Assembly: GCF_018687475.1 (NCBI RefSeq)
Contig: NZ_CP061292.1
Coordinates: 434,001-498,000, forward strand
Direction of reading: 5' to 3'
Length of the DNA stretch: 64,000 nt
From: Polynucleobacter sp. MWH-UH24A
GTDB taxonomy: Bacteria; Pseudomonadota; Gammaproteobacteria; Burkholderiales; Burkholderiaceae
Positions 36,899-46,874 of this stretch are shown in pieces. Below the pieces are notes generated by a model that saw only the letters and a list, made by a program, of their open reading frames with translations, was not told the origin of the DNA and searched no databases. The translations under genes were made by a program, and so were the position numbers. Position 1 is the first letter of the stretch, and each line of letters opens with the position of its first letter.

Positions 36899-38149
36899 TC
36901 ATGCAAAACGTTGTAAGTGCGCAATCCGCAATGGAGCAGGGGGATGCGAGCTATAAAAAGCGGTGTAGATGGGGTCCGGGGTGAGGGTGGAAGCATTATC
37001 TTGATAAAGTTTCACAAGAGCAGAGATGAGGGCATTTGCAGATGACTTTTGGGCGGCAAAATGATCTGCTTCGTACTCATGTTTGCGGGAAGCAAGACTT
37101 CCCAATGGTGTAAAAAAGAATCCAAATACAGGCGCTACCAACATAAAAAGGGCGAGCGCAAGACCACCGTTATAGCCGGTAAGGTCAGGAGTTACTCCGA
37201 GGCTAAAATAGAACCAGGGTTGAGTACTAACCCATCCCAGAATGGCTAGCATAACAAAACTGAGGGCAAATGAGACAAGTAGACGTTTGCGAATATGTTG
37301 ACGTTTAAAGTGACCTAGCTCATGGGCTAAAACCGCTTCGACTTCTAAAGGCTCTAGTTTTTCAATGAGGGTGTCAAAAAAGACAATACGTTTGGCTTTA
37401 CCAATGCCTGTGAAATAGGCGTTACCGTGGGCACTGCGTTTGCTACCATCCATCACGAAAAGACCTTGACTCGCGAAGTCACAGCGTTTTAAGAGCTGCT
37501 CAATTTGAGTTTTTAAGGGGCCATCCTCAAGCGCCTTAAATTTGTTAAATAGGGGCGCAATTACCGTTGGAAAGAGCCATAGCAACAAGGCATTAAATAG
37601 TGTCCAAACGATCCAAGTCCACAGCCACCAATACGAGCCACTTGTGGCCATGAGTTCGAGAACCAGCCACAGTAGCGGCAGGCCAAGCACCGCCGCTAGA
37701 GCAGTTCCTTTGATGGTATCTAGCCAAAAGAGGCGCGGAGTCATTCGATTAAAGCCAAACGCTGCCTCAATACCAAATTGCTTTTTCCAGGTAAAGGGTA
37801 AATCTAAAATCCCCGAAATGAATGCCAAGGAAACTAAAAGAAGCATTTGCTGAGCAATGCCTGATCCCAGCATGCTTAATAGCGTTTGATTAAGCCACTC
37901 TAAGCCGCCAAGTAAAGTGAAGCCGATTAAGACAAATGCACCAAAGGCATTTTCGAGAAGTCCGAAGCGTAATTTTGCAATGGTGTAATCAGCCGCTTTT
38001 TGATGATCGGCTAAAGAAACTCGGGAAGCAAATTCATTCGGTACACTAGCGCGGTGGAGGGCGACGTGGCGTATTTGTCGCATGGCCAACCAGTGGCGCA
38101 TGCCAACGCTCAATAGTAGGGCGGCAATGAAGATCAATGTAAAGGTCAT
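36899..38149 (-). CDS. M48 family metalloprotease, Ste24-like
   Basis: A 416-aa membrane zinc protease with the HExxH motif in [14 protein letters not shown] near residue 270 and the third ligand region [10 protein letters not shown] near residue 355. Several membrane helices surround it, giving a CAAX-prenyl-protease-type (Ste24) rather than HtpX-type architecture. Its likely job is membrane-protein quality control. I chose ATG 38149 over an in-frame ATG at 38185, since the latter would overlap orn. The start lies only 15 bases from the divergent orn start. Confidence 0.88.
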   Translation of the reverse strand: MTFTLIFIAALLLSVGMRHWLAMRQIRHVALHRASVPNEFASRVSLADHQKAADYTIAKLRFGLLENAFGAFVLIGFTLLGGLEWLNQTLLSMLGSGIAQQMLLLVSLAFISGILDLPFTWKKQFGIEAAFGFNRMTPRLFWLDTIKGTALAAVLGLPLLWLVLELMATSGSYWWLWTWIVWTLFNALLLWLFPTVIAPLFNKFKALEDGPLKTQIEQLLKRCDFASQGLFVMDGSKRSAHGNAYFTGIGKAKRIVFFDTLIEKLEPLEVEAVLAHELGHFKRQHIRKRLLVSFALSFVMLAILGWVSTQPWFYFSLGVTPDLTGYNGGLALALFMLVAPVFGFFFTPLGSLASRKHEYEADHFAAQKSSANALISALVKLYQDNASTLTPDPIYTAFYSSHPPAPLRIAHLQRFA

Positions 38150-38164
38150 GAAAGTATTATAGAG

Positions 38165-38749
38165 ATGAGTGAACAAATGAAGCATACCGCTAACGGTAAT
38201 GATCCTCTGGTTTGGGTCGATATGGAGATGTCTGGCCTTAAGCCCGATAGCGACCGTATCTTAGAAATTGCAATGATCGTCACGGATGCTCACTTAAACG
38301 TAATAGCCACAGCACCTGTATGGGTTGTTCATCAAGCCGACGAAGTATTAAATGGCATGGATGCTTGGAATAAAGGAACCCACAGCAAGTCTGGGCTTAT
38401 CGATAAAGTGAAGGCTTCCTCGCTCGGTGAACCCGAAGTCGAGCAGCAGTGCATTGCCTTCCTAAAGCAATATGTGAAGGCAAACACTGCGCCAATGTGC
38501 GGTAACTCAATTTGCCAAGATCGACGCTTTATGGCCCGCTACATGCCTCAGCTCGAAGCTTATTTTCATTATCGGAACGTTGATGTTTCAACCATTAAAG
38601 AATTGTCAAAACGTTGGCAACCTAATTTAGTGAAAGGCTTTGAAAAGCAACAGGCCCACACGGCTTTGGCCGATATTATGGAATCAATCGAGGAACTCAA
38701 GTATTACCGCGAACATTTCTTTCGGATGCCCACGCCAACAAACGATTAA
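38165..38749 (+). CDS. orn: oligoribonuclease
   Basis: Orn degrades 2- to 5-nt RNAs, including pGpG from cyclic-di-GMP breakdown. The 194-aa DEDDh exonuclease has [20 protein letters not shown] (first Asp-Glu), [15 protein letters not shown] and the final His/Asp in [18 protein letters not shown] at 38165 or 38177 are both possible. A TATTAT at 38155-38160 lies directly upstream and may be its -10 box. It meets mog tail to tail with no gap. Confidence 0.95.
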   Translation: MSEQMKHTANGNDPLVWVDMEMSGLKPDSDRILEIAMIVTDAHLNVIATAPVWVVHQADEVLNGMDAWNKGTHSKSGLIDKVKASSLGEPEVEQQCIAFLKQYVKANTAPMCGNSICQDRRFMARYMPQLEAYFHYRNVDVSTIKELSKRWQPNLVKGFEKQQAHTALADIMESIEELKYYREHFFRMPTPTND

Positions 38750-39367
38750 CTACTTCTTTTTCTTGGGCCTAAAGGCTTTGACGATGGCATCATCGGTTTC
38801 GATGCATGGCCCACCCATTAGCTCAATGCAATAGGGTATCGCTGCAAAAATTCCATGAACTAAGGTCTTGCCATCAGGATCTTTTAAGCCCTCTAGAGTT
38901 TCTTGAATAGACTTGGGTTGCCCGGGGAGATTGAGGATAAGCGCACTATGACCTTCAATTTCTCGCAAGACAGCCACTTGCCTCGATAAAATCGCAGTAG
39001 GTACAAAGTGCAGACTAATTTGACGCATTTGCTCCCCAAAGCCAGGCATCTCGCGAGTCCCAACTTCTAAGGTTGCTTCAGGGGTAACATCGCGGCGCGC
39101 TGGACCGGTTCCGCCCGTTGTTAACACGAGGTCACAGCCCATTTCATCAACGAGCTCAATCAAGCTTGAGGTGATATGTTCGATTTCATCGGGGATTAGG
39201 CGTTCATGAAAAACAACAGGCGTGGTGATGACCCGAGACAGCCAATTTCGCAGACTGGGAATGCCCTCGTCAACGTAGACGCCCTGGCTGGCTCGATCTG
39301 AAATCGAGACCAAACCAATTTTTGCTTCGTTGGGAAAACGACGTTCAAAAGGGTTCGGGTGCTTCAT
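38750..39367 (-). CDS. mog: molybdopterin adenylyltransferase
   Basis: Mog adenylates molybdopterin before metal insertion by MoeA. The 205-aa product has IGLVSISDRASQGVYVDEGI near the N-terminus, CDLVLTTGGTGPARRDVTPE near residue 85 and LNLPGQPKSIQETLEG, as in MogA. It lies apart from moaA-mobA-moeA (43.8-46.9 kb) but on the same strand. Its C-terminus is a Lys-rich tail. Confidence 0.93.
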   Translation of the reverse strand: MKHPNPFERRFPNEAKIGLVSISDRASQGVYVDEGIPSLRNWLSRVITTPVVFHERLIPDEIEHITSSLIELVDEMGCDLVLTTGGTGPARRDVTPEATLEVGTREMPGFGEQMRQISLHFVPTAILSRQVAVLREIEGHSALILNLPGQPKSIQETLEGLKDPDGKTLVHGIFAAIPYCIELMGGPCIETDDAIVKAFRPKKKK

Positions 39368-39393
39368 GGTTCTATTCTAGCTATCATTAGAGG

Positions 39394-40740
39394 ATGTTTG
39401 CATATTCACACGATCAGTTCAGAATCATTATTGACTTTATTTTGGCAGAAGCCAAGCGAATTGGCGCGACGGACGCCGCCGCTGAAATTTCAGAGGGCCA
39501 CGGATTATCGGTGACCGTAAGAAAAGGGGCGGTAGAGACCATTGAACAAAGCGTCGATAAACAAGTGGGCGTCAGTGTCTACTTGGGTCAGCGTCGGGGT
39601 AATGCGAGTACAAGTGACTTCTCGCCTGAGTCGTTGCGGACTACGGTACAAGCTGCGTTTCATATTGCCAAACATACTGCAGAAGATGATTGCGCTGGAT
39701 TAGCCGATCCGCATTTACTCGAGCATCACCCGCTTGACTTAGACTTATTCCATCCCTGGGAAATCGATAGTAAAAAAGCAATTGCCATTGCCAGGCAGGC
39801 AGAGAAGGCCGCTTTTGCCGTTGATCGGGCGATTGCTAATAGCGATGGGGCTTCGGTATCGGCGCATCAGGCCCACTTTATGTTGGGGACTAGCAATGGA
39901 TTTATTGGCGGTTACCCATATTCAAGGCACTTTATCTCATGCGCCCCGATTGCAAATGCAGCAGGTAAGACTAGTTCCATGCAGCGCGATGATTGGTATA
40001 GCACTTCTAGGATGGCTAATGAGCTCGCTAAACCAAGTCTGATTGGCCAATATGCAGCCCAACGCGCTCTATCTCGCTTAAATGCGAAGTCACTGAGCAC
40101 GCGCCGTTGCCCGGTAATTTTTGAGGCACCAATTGCTGTTGGACTGATTGGATCCCTAGTTCAAGCAACGTCAGGCGCTGCGCTCTACCGACGCTCGAGT
40201 TTTTTGCTAGACAGTCTTGGTAAAGCGGTTATGCCAAAGCATCTTGATTTATTTGAGTTGCCACATTTAAAACGACAAACTGGTAGCGCCCCTTTTGACG
40301 AGGAGGGAGTTCGCACTCAGGCTCGCTCGGTTGTTGCCAAAGGGGAGCTTCAAGGGTATTTCTTATCCAGCTATTCCGCCCGTAAGTTAGGAATGCAAAC
40401 CACTGGTAATGCCGGTGGTGCACATCATTTGAGATTGCACAGTCAACATACCCCAACAGGTGGCCTACCGGGCTTACTGAAAGAAATGGGAACTGGCCTA
40501 TTGGTGACTGAGCTCATGGGGCAGGGCGTTAATTACGTAACGGGTGACTACTCACGTGGTGCATTTGGTTACTGGGTAGAAAATGGTGAAATTCAACACC
40601 CGGTCGAAGAAATCACTATTGCTGGCAATCTCAAAGAGATGTTGATGGATATTGCGGCGGTGGGCGACGACACGATTATTCGTGGGACAAAGGAAACGGG
40701 CTCTATTTTGCTCGGATCAATGACAATTGGCGGAAAATAG
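39394..40740 (+). CDS. pmbA: metalloprotease PmbA/TldE
   Basis: A 448-aa subunit of the TldD/TldE protease, which processes peptides such as microcin B17 and CcdA in E. coli. The TldE half lacks the HExxxH motif of TldD, and I see none here. The family residues QSVDKQVGVSVYLGQRRGN, DWYSTSRMANELA and ELMGQGVNYVTGDYSRGA are present. TldD must be elsewhere. It is divergent from mog. Confidence 0.9.
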   Translation: MFAYSHDQFRIIIDFILAEAKRIGATDAAAEISEGHGLSVTVRKGAVETIEQSVDKQVGVSVYLGQRRGNASTSDFSPESLRTTVQAAFHIAKHTAEDDCAGLADPHLLEHHPLDLDLFHPWEIDSKKAIAIARQAEKAAFAVDRAIANSDGASVSAHQAHFMLGTSNGFIGGYPYSRHFISCAPIANAAGKTSSMQRDDWYSTSRMANELAKPSLIGQYAAQRALSRLNAKSLSTRRCPVIFEAPIAVGLIGSLVQATSGAALYRRSSFLLDSLGKAVMPKHLDLFELPHLKRQTGSAPFDEEGVRTQARSVVAKGELQGYFLSSYSARKLGMQTTGNAGGAHHLRLHSQHTPTGGLPGLLKEMGTGLLVTELMGQGVNYVTGDYSRGAFGYWVENGEIQHPVEEITIAGNLKEMLMDIAAVGDDTIIRGTKETGSILLGSMTIGGK

Positions 40741-41232
40741 TTATTGATGAATTCGGTTTAGGGTCACATAGCTAAACTGAATAGCACCTTCGCTCGCCGC
40801 AACCCGCTCAACAATTTCCCAATTTTGTGGATCGGGAACCTCAAAAAAGGTATCACCCTCAACCTCAAGTTCAATCTCAGTAATAAAGAGTTGGTCTGCC
40901 AATGGAAAAGCTTGACTAAATAATTGTTGGCCACCAATCACAAACACTCGCTCAAACTCGCGCAAAGATTTCAGGGCATCATCGAGCGATAAGACCAGCT
41001 CAGCCCCCTTTACCTGGTAGTCAGAATTGCGACTGACGACGATATTGCGTCTTCCTGGCAATGGTCTGCCAATCGATTCCCAGGTTTTGCGTCCCATAAT
41101 AATGGGATAACCCATGGTAACTTTCTTAAAAAATTGCAAATCGGCCGAGATCTTCCAGGGCATTTGATTATCTTTGCCAATTACATGATTGCTTGATCGC
41201 GCAACGATCATCGAGATAGCAGGATTTGTCAT
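40741..41232 (-). CDS. folA: dihydrofolate reductase
   Basis: A 163-aa enzyme that reduces dihydrofolate to tetrahydrofolate with NADPH. MPWKISADLQFFKKVTMGYP contains the active-site Asp in the helix following the Trp loop, and IIMGRKTWESIGRPLPGR is the nucleotide-binding part. FVIGGQQLFSQAFPLAD is the second glycine loop. It sits 9 bases after thyA on the same strand, a common pair because ThyA makes the dihydrofolate that FolA reduces. Confidence 0.96.
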   Translation of the reverse strand: MTNPAISMIVARSSNHVIGKDNQMPWKISADLQFFKKVTMGYPIIMGRKTWESIGRPLPGRRNIVVSRNSDYQVKGAELVLSLDDALKSLREFERVFVIGGQQLFSQAFPLADQLFITEIELEVEGDTFFEVPDPQNWEIVERVAASEGAIQFSYVTLNRIHQ

Positions 41233-41241
41233 TAATCGACT

Positions 41242-42036
41242 TTAGACGGCAACCGGTGCTTTGATATGGGGGTGGGACTCATACCCCACGATTTCAAAGT
41301 CTTCAAACTGGTAATCAAAGATTGACTCAGGTTTGCGATGAATTTTAAGGCTTGGTAATGGGTAGGGTGTCCGCGAGAGTTGAAGTTTTACTTGCTCTAA
41401 GTGATTGCTGTACAAATGACAATCACCGCCAGTCCAAATAAATTCGCCGGGTTGAAGATTGCATTGCTCAGCAACCATGTGCGTTAGTAAAGCGTAACTA
41501 GCAATATTAAATGGAACGCCCAAAAAAATATCGGCACTGCGCTGATAGAGTTGGCAGGAGAGTTTTCCATTAGCCACGTAAAACTGAAAGAAGGCATGGC
41601 AGGGCGCCAGCGCCATTTTTGGAATATCAGCGACATTCCAGGCCGAGACAATAATTCGGCGGGAATCCGGATTTGTTTTGATCGTATGGATAATTTCTTT
41701 GATTTGATCGATATGCTCGCCATTGGGCGCAGGCCAGGATCGCCATTGATAACCATACACTGGCCCAAGGTCTCCATTTGGAGCGGCCCATTCATCCCAA
41801 ATGGATACCCCACGTTCTTTGAGCCATTGATTATTGGTATTGCCGCTCAGAAACCATAGGAGCTCATAGATAATCGACTTTAGGTGAAGCTTCTTCGTGG
41901 TCACTAGCGGGAAGCCCTCTGCGAGATCAAAGCGCATCTGATAACCAAAAACCGATAAAGTTCCGGTTCCCGTACGATCCGATTTTTGGGCGCCATGTTC
42001 GAGGACATGGTGCATGAGTTGATGAAATTGGCGCAT
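41242..42036 (-). CDS. thyA: thymidylate synthase
   Basis: ThyA converts dUMP to dTMP using methylene-tetrahydrofolate. The 264-aa protein has [19 protein letters not shown] near residue 22, [18 protein letters not shown], the catalytic Cys in [13 protein letters not shown] near residue 147 and [20 protein letters not shown]. Length matches the E. coli enzyme. It precedes folA in a two-gene unit. Confidence 0.97.
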   Translation of the reverse strand: MRQFHQLMHHVLEHGAQKSDRTGTGTLSVFGYQMRFDLAEGFPLVTTKKLHLKSIIYELLWFLSGNTNNQWLKERGVSIWDEWAAPNGDLGPVYGYQWRSWPAPNGEHIDQIKEIIHTIKTNPDSRRIIVSAWNVADIPKMALAPCHAFFQFYVANGKLSCQLYQRSADIFLGVPFNIASYALLTHMVAEQCNLQPGEFIWTGGDCHLYSNHLEQVKLQLSRTPYPLPSLKIHRKPESIFDYQFEDFEIVGYESHPHIKAPVAV

Positions 42037-42064
42037 GCGAAATTAAGTCAATGCAGGCAAGGCA

Positions 42065-42388
42065 TTATTTTTCGAGATGCTCGAGCTTACTTTTGACATC
42101 TTTCCAATCATCCGCATCAGCAAGAGGCGCCTTGGATTTTGTGATGCTGGGCCATTGCTTAGCGAGCTCAAGATTGATTGCAATAAAGTTTTGCTGATCA
42201 CCCGGCACATCATCTTCTGCATAAATTGCATTGACGGGGCATTCCGGTACACAAACCGCACAATCAATGCATTCATCCGGATCAATTGCTAAAAAATTAG
42301 GGCCTTCACGGAAACAGTCAACAGGGCATACATCAACGCAATCGGTGTATTTGCAACGAATACAGGATTCAGTGACAACGTAGGTCAT
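42065..42388 (-). CDS. fdxA: 7Fe ferredoxin
   Basis: A 107-aa ferredoxin. The first cluster motif is [20 protein letters not shown] and the second is [19 protein letters not shown], the spacing of [3Fe-4S][4Fe-4S] FdxA proteins of Azotobacter type. It carries electrons at low potential to unidentified partners. The gap to the divergent gene (42389-42502) should hold both promoters. Confidence 0.93.
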   Translation of the reverse strand: MTYVVTESCIRCKYTDCVDVCPVDCFREGPNFLAIDPDECIDCAVCVPECPVNAIYAEDDVPGDQQNFIAINLELAKQWPSITKSKAPLADADDWKDVKSKLEHLEK

Positions 42389-42502
42389 AGCTCACTCTGA
42401 GGAAGAAATACGATCATAAAGACAAAAATAATCAACCATTGGATTTTATCCCAAATGGTGTAAAGTCTTGATTCTACCGATATCACACCCTTATTCAGAG
42501 CC

Positions 42503-43489
42503 ATGACAACCAAACCCAAAATCCTCGTTGCCCGTGCCATTTTTCCAGATGCCTTAGCAAAATTGGAGGAGAAATTTGAGGTTCAATCGAATCAGGCGGA
42601 TGACGTTTTTTCTCCAGAGCAATTACGCAAGCATCTTGCCGAAGTCAAGGGAGCCTTAGTATTTGGCAGTGAGCGAATTGATCGCAACACCCTCTCTGAT
42701 GCGAAAGACCTAAAGATTGTGGCTAATATTTCTGTTGGCTATAACAATTTTGATGTGCCTGCAATGACTGCAGCTGGGGTAATGGCTACCAATACCCCGG
42801 ATGTGTTAACCGATACAACGGCCGACTTTGGCTTTGCACTTTTAATGGCGACAGCCCGACGAATTACGGAGTCAGAGCATTGGATTCGGAATGGTCAATG
42901 GGACAAGATGTCCATCGTTTACAACCCACTGGGTATGGACTTGCATCACACCACCTTGGGCATTATTGGTATGGGCCGAATTGGCCAAGGGATTGCGAAG
43001 CGCGCTTTAGGCTTTGGGATGAAAGTGGTGTACCACAACCGCAAGCGCTTAAGTGAGGCCGACGAGAAAGCATGTGGTGCAAGGTATGTTGATAAAGAAA
43101 CCTTACTGCGCGAAGCTGACCATGTTCTTTTGGTAGTGCCTTATTCTGCAGAAAGCCATCACTTGATTGGCGCTAAGGAAATTGCGCTGATGAAACCAAC
43201 AGCTACATTGGTCAATATCGCGCGTGGCGGTATTGTTGATGACGCAGCTTTAGCGGCTGCGTTAAAAGCAAAAACAATTTTTGCTGCAGGTCTCGATGTT
43301 TATGAAGGTGAACCCAAGGTTCATCCGGAGTTACTCAAATTGAGTAACGTAGTATTGGCACCGCATATTGCGAGTGCCACAGAAAAAACTCGGCGCGCCA
43401 TGGTTGCTTTGGCCATCGATAATTTAAATGCTGCTCTTGAAGGAAAGCGCCCACCAAGCTTGATCAATACCGAATTGTGGAAGAACTAA
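42503..43489 (+). CDS. 2-hydroxyacid dehydrogenase, glyoxylate/hydroxypyruvate reductase-like
   Basis: A 328-aa NAD(P)-dependent dehydrogenase. It contains GIIGMGRIGQGIAKRALGFG near residue 155, the NIARGGIVDDAALAAAL segment with the catalytic Arg, DVYEGEPKVHPEL with the Glu and APHIASATEKTR with the His. The arrangement matches GhrB or glycerate dehydrogenase rather than PdxB or SerA. It differs clearly from the family member at 1069-2046. It is a single gene, divergent from fdxA, with a weak TTGGAT/TAAAGT promoter candidate at 42439-42466. Confidence 0.88.
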   Translation: MTTKPKILVARAIFPDALAKLEEKFEVQSNQADDVFSPEQLRKHLAEVKGALVFGSERIDRNTLSDAKDLKIVANISVGYNNFDVPAMTAAGVMATNTPDVLTDTTADFGFALLMATARRITESEHWIRNGQWDKMSIVYNPLGMDLHHTTLGIIGMGRIGQGIAKRALGFGMKVVYHNRKRLSEADEKACGARYVDKETLLREADHVLLVVPYSAESHHLIGAKEIALMKPTATLVNIARGGIVDDAALAAALKAKTIFAAGLDVYEGEPKVHPELLKLSNVVLAPHIASATEKTRRAMVALAIDNLNAALEGKRPPSLINTELWKN

Positions 43490-43501
43490 TTTTGCCAAGC
43501 T

Positions 43502-43801
43502 TTACTGCTGAATATCGTCCGTCTCTTCGGGAAGTTCTTTAAGGGCAAGCTCAATACCGCCAAATTTTTCTGCAACCCAGTTGTAGACTTTACAGGCAAT
43601 CCATAAGAGCCCAAAGCCCAGGATGGCATTAAGCACAAGGGCAGAAATGACTGTAAATCCAGGAATTGAGCCGTCTCGAATAAAGGCAACAAACAGAGCC
43701 AACAGTACGATTGGGACGGAGAAGCACAGGTAAACCAAAACTAAGGTTTTGGCAGTGTGCATGGGATCTAAAAATACAATTTCTTTTTTAGTAAATTTCA
43801 T
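43502..43801 (-). CDS. small membrane protein of unknown function
   Basis: A 99-aa protein with two membrane helices: TLVLVYLCFSVPIVLLALFV (about residues 19-38) and VISALVLNAILGFGLLWIA (about 51-69), followed by an acidic C-terminus with ELPEETDD. It lies 12 bases after moeA on the same strand, so it may be the last gene of the molybdenum cofactor operon. I do not recognise the family. Confidence 0.65.
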   Translation of the reverse strand: MKFTKKEIVFLDPMHTAKTLVLVYLCFSVPIVLLALFVAFIRDGSIPGFTVISALVLNAILGFGLLWIACKVYNWVAEKFGGIELALKELPEETDDIQQ

Positions 43802-43813
43802 GATCCCGTCATC

Positions 43814-45115
43814 TTAAAGCAGTCCATCAAAAATCTCCACGTCTACCCAATCGCCCGGCTCAACATTTCCTTGGTCATGGTGAAGAACGATAAAACAATT
43901 GGCCTCACTCATGGAGCGCAAAATCCCAGCACCTTGGCTACCCGTTGTTTTAACGACCCATTGACCCTGGGGATCTTGAAAGACAATCCCCCGCTGAAAC
44001 TCCGTACGCCCAGATTTCTTTCGAATTCCTTGGGCTGATCGGACTGGGATTAATGGAATCTCAACTTGCTTGGCGCCATTGAGCTGCAACAGCGCATTGC
44101 GGACAAACTGATAAAAGGTCACCATCACCGCTACGGGGTTACCAGGCAAGCCAAAAAATACGGTGGACATTGGCCTATTTGAATCTGGCTTTAGGCTACC
44201 AAATGCCATGGGTCGACCTGGGCGCATGGCAATTTTCCAGAATCCAACTTCACCTAGCTCTTCCATCATTTGCTTAGTGAAATCCGCCTCTCCAACCGAA
44301 ACCCCGCCTGAGGAGATGATGACATCGGCCATTTGAGCGGCCGTAATGAAAGCTTTACGAAGATCATCGGGGTTGTCTCGCACGATGCCGCAATCCATCA
44401 CCTCCATGCCTAGCCGCTCGATGCATGCCCGAAGACTATAGCGGTTACTGTCATAGATCTTGCCAGGCGCTAAGGATTCATGGATGTCGCAGAGCTCATT
44501 ACCAGAAGAGAGGATTGCGACCTTGATACGTTGATAGACATCGAGCTCACGAATACCCAGGGATGCCATAAGACCGATGTCAGCCGGCCGTAAAATTCGC
44601 CCTTGCGAAATCGCCGCTTTACCAGACTGCAAATCTTCACCTCGTAAGCGACGATTCTCGCCGGCACGGACGATCTCATTTGAAAAGCTCACCAAACCAT
44701 TACTAAGGGTCTTCGTAAATTCCTGCGGGACAACCGTATTGCAAGTTGCGGGCATCAAGGCACCCGTCATGATTTTGATGCATTGACCCGGTTTAACGTT
44801 CAATGATTCTGTTTCTCCAGCGTGTAAAGTTCCGATGACGCTTAATTCAATATTCTGGCGATCATCGCGTAGTTCACGACCATCAAATGCATACCCATCC
44901 ATGGCAGAGTTATCGTGGGCTGGTACATCAATGGGTGATAAAACATCGACCGCTAGAATACGGCCGAGGCATTGATGGAGAGGCAAGGTCTCTTTTCTAA
45001 GATGGATTGCCAAAGATTCGTAACTGGAAGCGATTAAGTCAGCAATTGCTTGTCGTGCCTCAGATACAGATAAAAAATCCGACTGGAACTCTTGGTTTGC
45101 TTTTTTGGTTTCCAT
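43814..45115 (-). CDS. moeA: molybdopterin molybdotransferase
   Basis: MoeA inserts molybdate into adenylated molybdopterin. The 433-aa product has SPIDVPAHDNSAMDGYAF near residue 65, GQCIKIMTGALMPATCNTVV near residue 110, the catalytic loop ISSGGVSVGEADFTKQ and FFGLPGNPVAVMVTF, all typical. I chose ATG 45115, 4 bases after the mobA stop; a longer frame from 45250 would translate mobA out of frame and has no family support. It functions after Mog. Confidence 0.94.
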   Translation of the reverse strand: METKKANQEFQSDFLSVSEARQAIADLIASSYESLAIHLRKETLPLHQCLGRILAVDVLSPIDVPAHDNSAMDGYAFDGRELRDDRQNIELSVIGTLHAGETESLNVKPGQCIKIMTGALMPATCNTVVPQEFTKTLSNGLVSFSNEIVRAGENRRLRGEDLQSGKAAISQGRILRPADIGLMASLGIRELDVYQRIKVAILSSGNELCDIHESLAPGKIYDSNRYSLRACIERLGMEVMDCGIVRDNPDDLRKAFITAAQMADVIISSGGVSVGEADFTKQMMEELGEVGFWKIAMRPGRPMAFGSLKPDSNRPMSTVFFGLPGNPVAVMVTFYQFVRNALLQLNGAKQVEIPLIPVRSAQGIRKKSGRTEFQRGIVFQDPQGQWVVKTTGSQGAGILRSMSEANCFIVLHHDQGNVEPGDWVDVEIFDGLL

Positions 45116-45119
45116 TGTT

Positions 45120-45725
45120 TTAATTGGTAAATTTTTCGAGTTGAGCAAGTTCGTCCGGGGTATTGGCATTGGCAAACGCAGATTCATTTTGAAAGACAGT
45201 TGTACATGCATTCTGAGATGCAAACCACCGATCAATCTTGCGTTGCCCATCGGCTAGAAATTGTTCCAAGGAATCAACTACCTCTCGCTTCATCAGGCAA
45301 AAGACCGGTTGCGCCCAAATCTTCCCCGATAGATCTTGGCTCGATGCATATGCAATATGAGACCCTTGCTTCTTAAGGGTATGGGCAAGCACTTCCACTA
45401 AATCGGTTGGGAACAACGGAGAATCGCAGGGCGCGGTCATCAAATAAGGCGTATTGCACGCCTTTAGGCCTGCCAGATAGCCTGCCAATGGGCCCGCATA
45501 GTCTTGATTTTCATCGGTTACGATAGGGTAGCCATATTGTGAATAGACTGTCTGATTGCGATTAGCATTAATTACTAAATTTGCGACTTGTGGACCAAGG
45601 CGATTGATCGCATGTTCGATTAAGGGTTTGCCTTGAAACGGTATAAGTCCCTTATCGATTCCACCCATTCGTAAGGCGCGACCACCTGCAAGCAGTAGGC
45701 CGGTGATTTCGGAACGCGCAATCAT
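45120..45725 (-). CDS. mobA: molybdenum cofactor guanylyltransferase
   Basis: MobA attaches GMP to the molybdenum cofactor to form MGD for DMSO-reductase-family enzymes. The 201-aa product opens GLLLAGGRALRMGGIDKGLI, the nucleotide-binding loop, and has MTAPCDSPLFPTDLVEVLA near residue 100 with the metal-binding Asp. Its presence implies at least one MGD-dependent enzyme in the genome, such as a nitrate reductase or formate dehydrogenase. Confidence 0.93.
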   Translation of the reverse strand: MIARSEITGLLLAGGRALRMGGIDKGLIPFQGKPLIEHAINRLGPQVANLVINANRNQTVYSQYGYPIVTDENQDYAGPLAGYLAGLKACNTPYLMTAPCDSPLFPTDLVEVLAHTLKKQGSHIAYASSQDLSGKIWAQPVFCLMKREVVDSLEQFLADGQRKIDRWFASQNACTTVFQNESAFANANTPDELAQLEKFTN

Positions 45726-45734
45726 CCGCAGACC

Positions 45735-46850
45735 TTAACCACCAATATAGGACATTTCAACTTTACGTTGTTTGCGTTCTAAATCTTTCGTGTGCAGGTG
45801 TCTGATTTCCGAGTAGCGATCTTCACGGTTTGACCAGGTTTGCATCACTGCGTTTGCAATTTCAAGATCGGAGCGACCGGATCGAATGAGGGTTTTGAAA
45901 TCAAACCCTTCGGTCGCAAATAAACATAAGAATAGCTGACCATCAGTCGACAGGCGGGCACGCGAACATTCATGACAGAACGCTTGAGTAACGCTGGATA
46001 TCACACCAATTTCGCCGGCGCCATCCTGATAACGCCAGCGTTGAGCGACTTCGCCGCTGTAGTTTGGGTCGAGTTGCTCAAGTGGGAACTCTTCGGAAAT
46101 TTTGGCAATGACTTCGGCGGATGGCAAAACTTGATCAAGATTCCAGCCATTCGAGGAGCCAACATCCATGAATTCAATGAAACGAAGGGTTATACCGCGA
46201 TTTCGGAAATACTTTGCCATGGGCAAGATCTCGTGATCATTCACTCCTTTTTTGACCACCATATTGACTTTAATTCCCTGAAAGCCCACCTTTTGGGCTG
46301 CCTCAATTCCATCGAGCACATCACGCACTGGATAGTCGACGTCATTCATGGCTTTGAAGACGACATCATCAAGCGCATCTAAGCTAACTGTCAGTCGTTG
46401 CAAACCCGCCTCTTTTAAGAGCGCTGCTTTTTTACTCAAAAGACTGCCATTGGTCGTTAAAGTTAAGTCCAGCATCTGATTTTGTGGCGTTCGAATCTTG
46501 GCCAGCATGGAAATTAAGGTCTCTAGATTCTTGCGAAGTAATGGTTCGCCGCCCGTTAAGCGAATCTTTTCAACACCGAGAGAGACAAAAATGGTGGTTA
46601 AGCGATGAATCTCTTCAAAACTTAATAATTCAGATTGCGCGAGATACGGGTAATTCTGATCGAATACCTCTTTGGGCATGCAGTAGGTACACCGAAAATT
46701 ACACCGATCGGTAACGGAGATGCGTAGATCACGCAATGGGCGTTGACGACGATCAAGGGTACGACCGTGGACCGCACTTAGGGTGTTTGGGATCAACGGC
46801 AAAGGACCCCCGGGGGTCTCTTTGCGTATTGGAATGACAGGCTTCACCAT
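45735..46850 (-). CDS. moaA: GTP 3',8-cyclase
   Basis: MoaA is the radical-SAM enzyme that begins molybdenum cofactor synthesis from GTP. The 371-aa protein has [14 protein letters not shown] for the first cluster near residue 50, [17 protein letters not shown] for SAM binding, and the second cluster in [19 protein letters not shown]. It ends in GlyGly, the C-terminal tail needed in MoaA. It is transcribed towards mobA and moeA. An N-terminal extension of about 30 residues precedes the fold. Confidence 0.95.
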   Translation of the reverse strand: MVKPVIPIRKETPGGPLPLIPNTLSAVHGRTLDRRQRPLRDLRISVTDRCNFRCTYCMPKEVFDQNYPYLAQSELLSFEEIHRLTTIFVSLGVEKIRLTGGEPLLRKNLETLISMLAKIRTPQNQMLDLTLTTNGSLLSKKAALLKEAGLQRLTVSLDALDDVVFKAMNDVDYPVRDVLDGIEAAQKVGFQGIKVNMVVKKGVNDHEILPMAKYFRNRGITLRFIEFMDVGSSNGWNLDQVLPSAEVIAKISEEFPLEQLDPNYSGEVAQRWRYQDGAGEIGVISSVTQAFCHECSRARLSTDGQLFLCLFATEGFDFKTLIRSGRSDLEIANAVMQTWSNREDRYSEIRHLHTKDLERKQRKVEMSYIGG

Positions 46851-46874
46851 AATTCACATTATGGCCTTAAACGA

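Noticed and set aside
46851-46874. A molybdenum cofactor riboswitch ahead of moaA
   Set aside because: Only 24 bases separate moaA from rne downstream, and the region upstream of moaA on its strand is the rne 3' end; no space for such an element was found.
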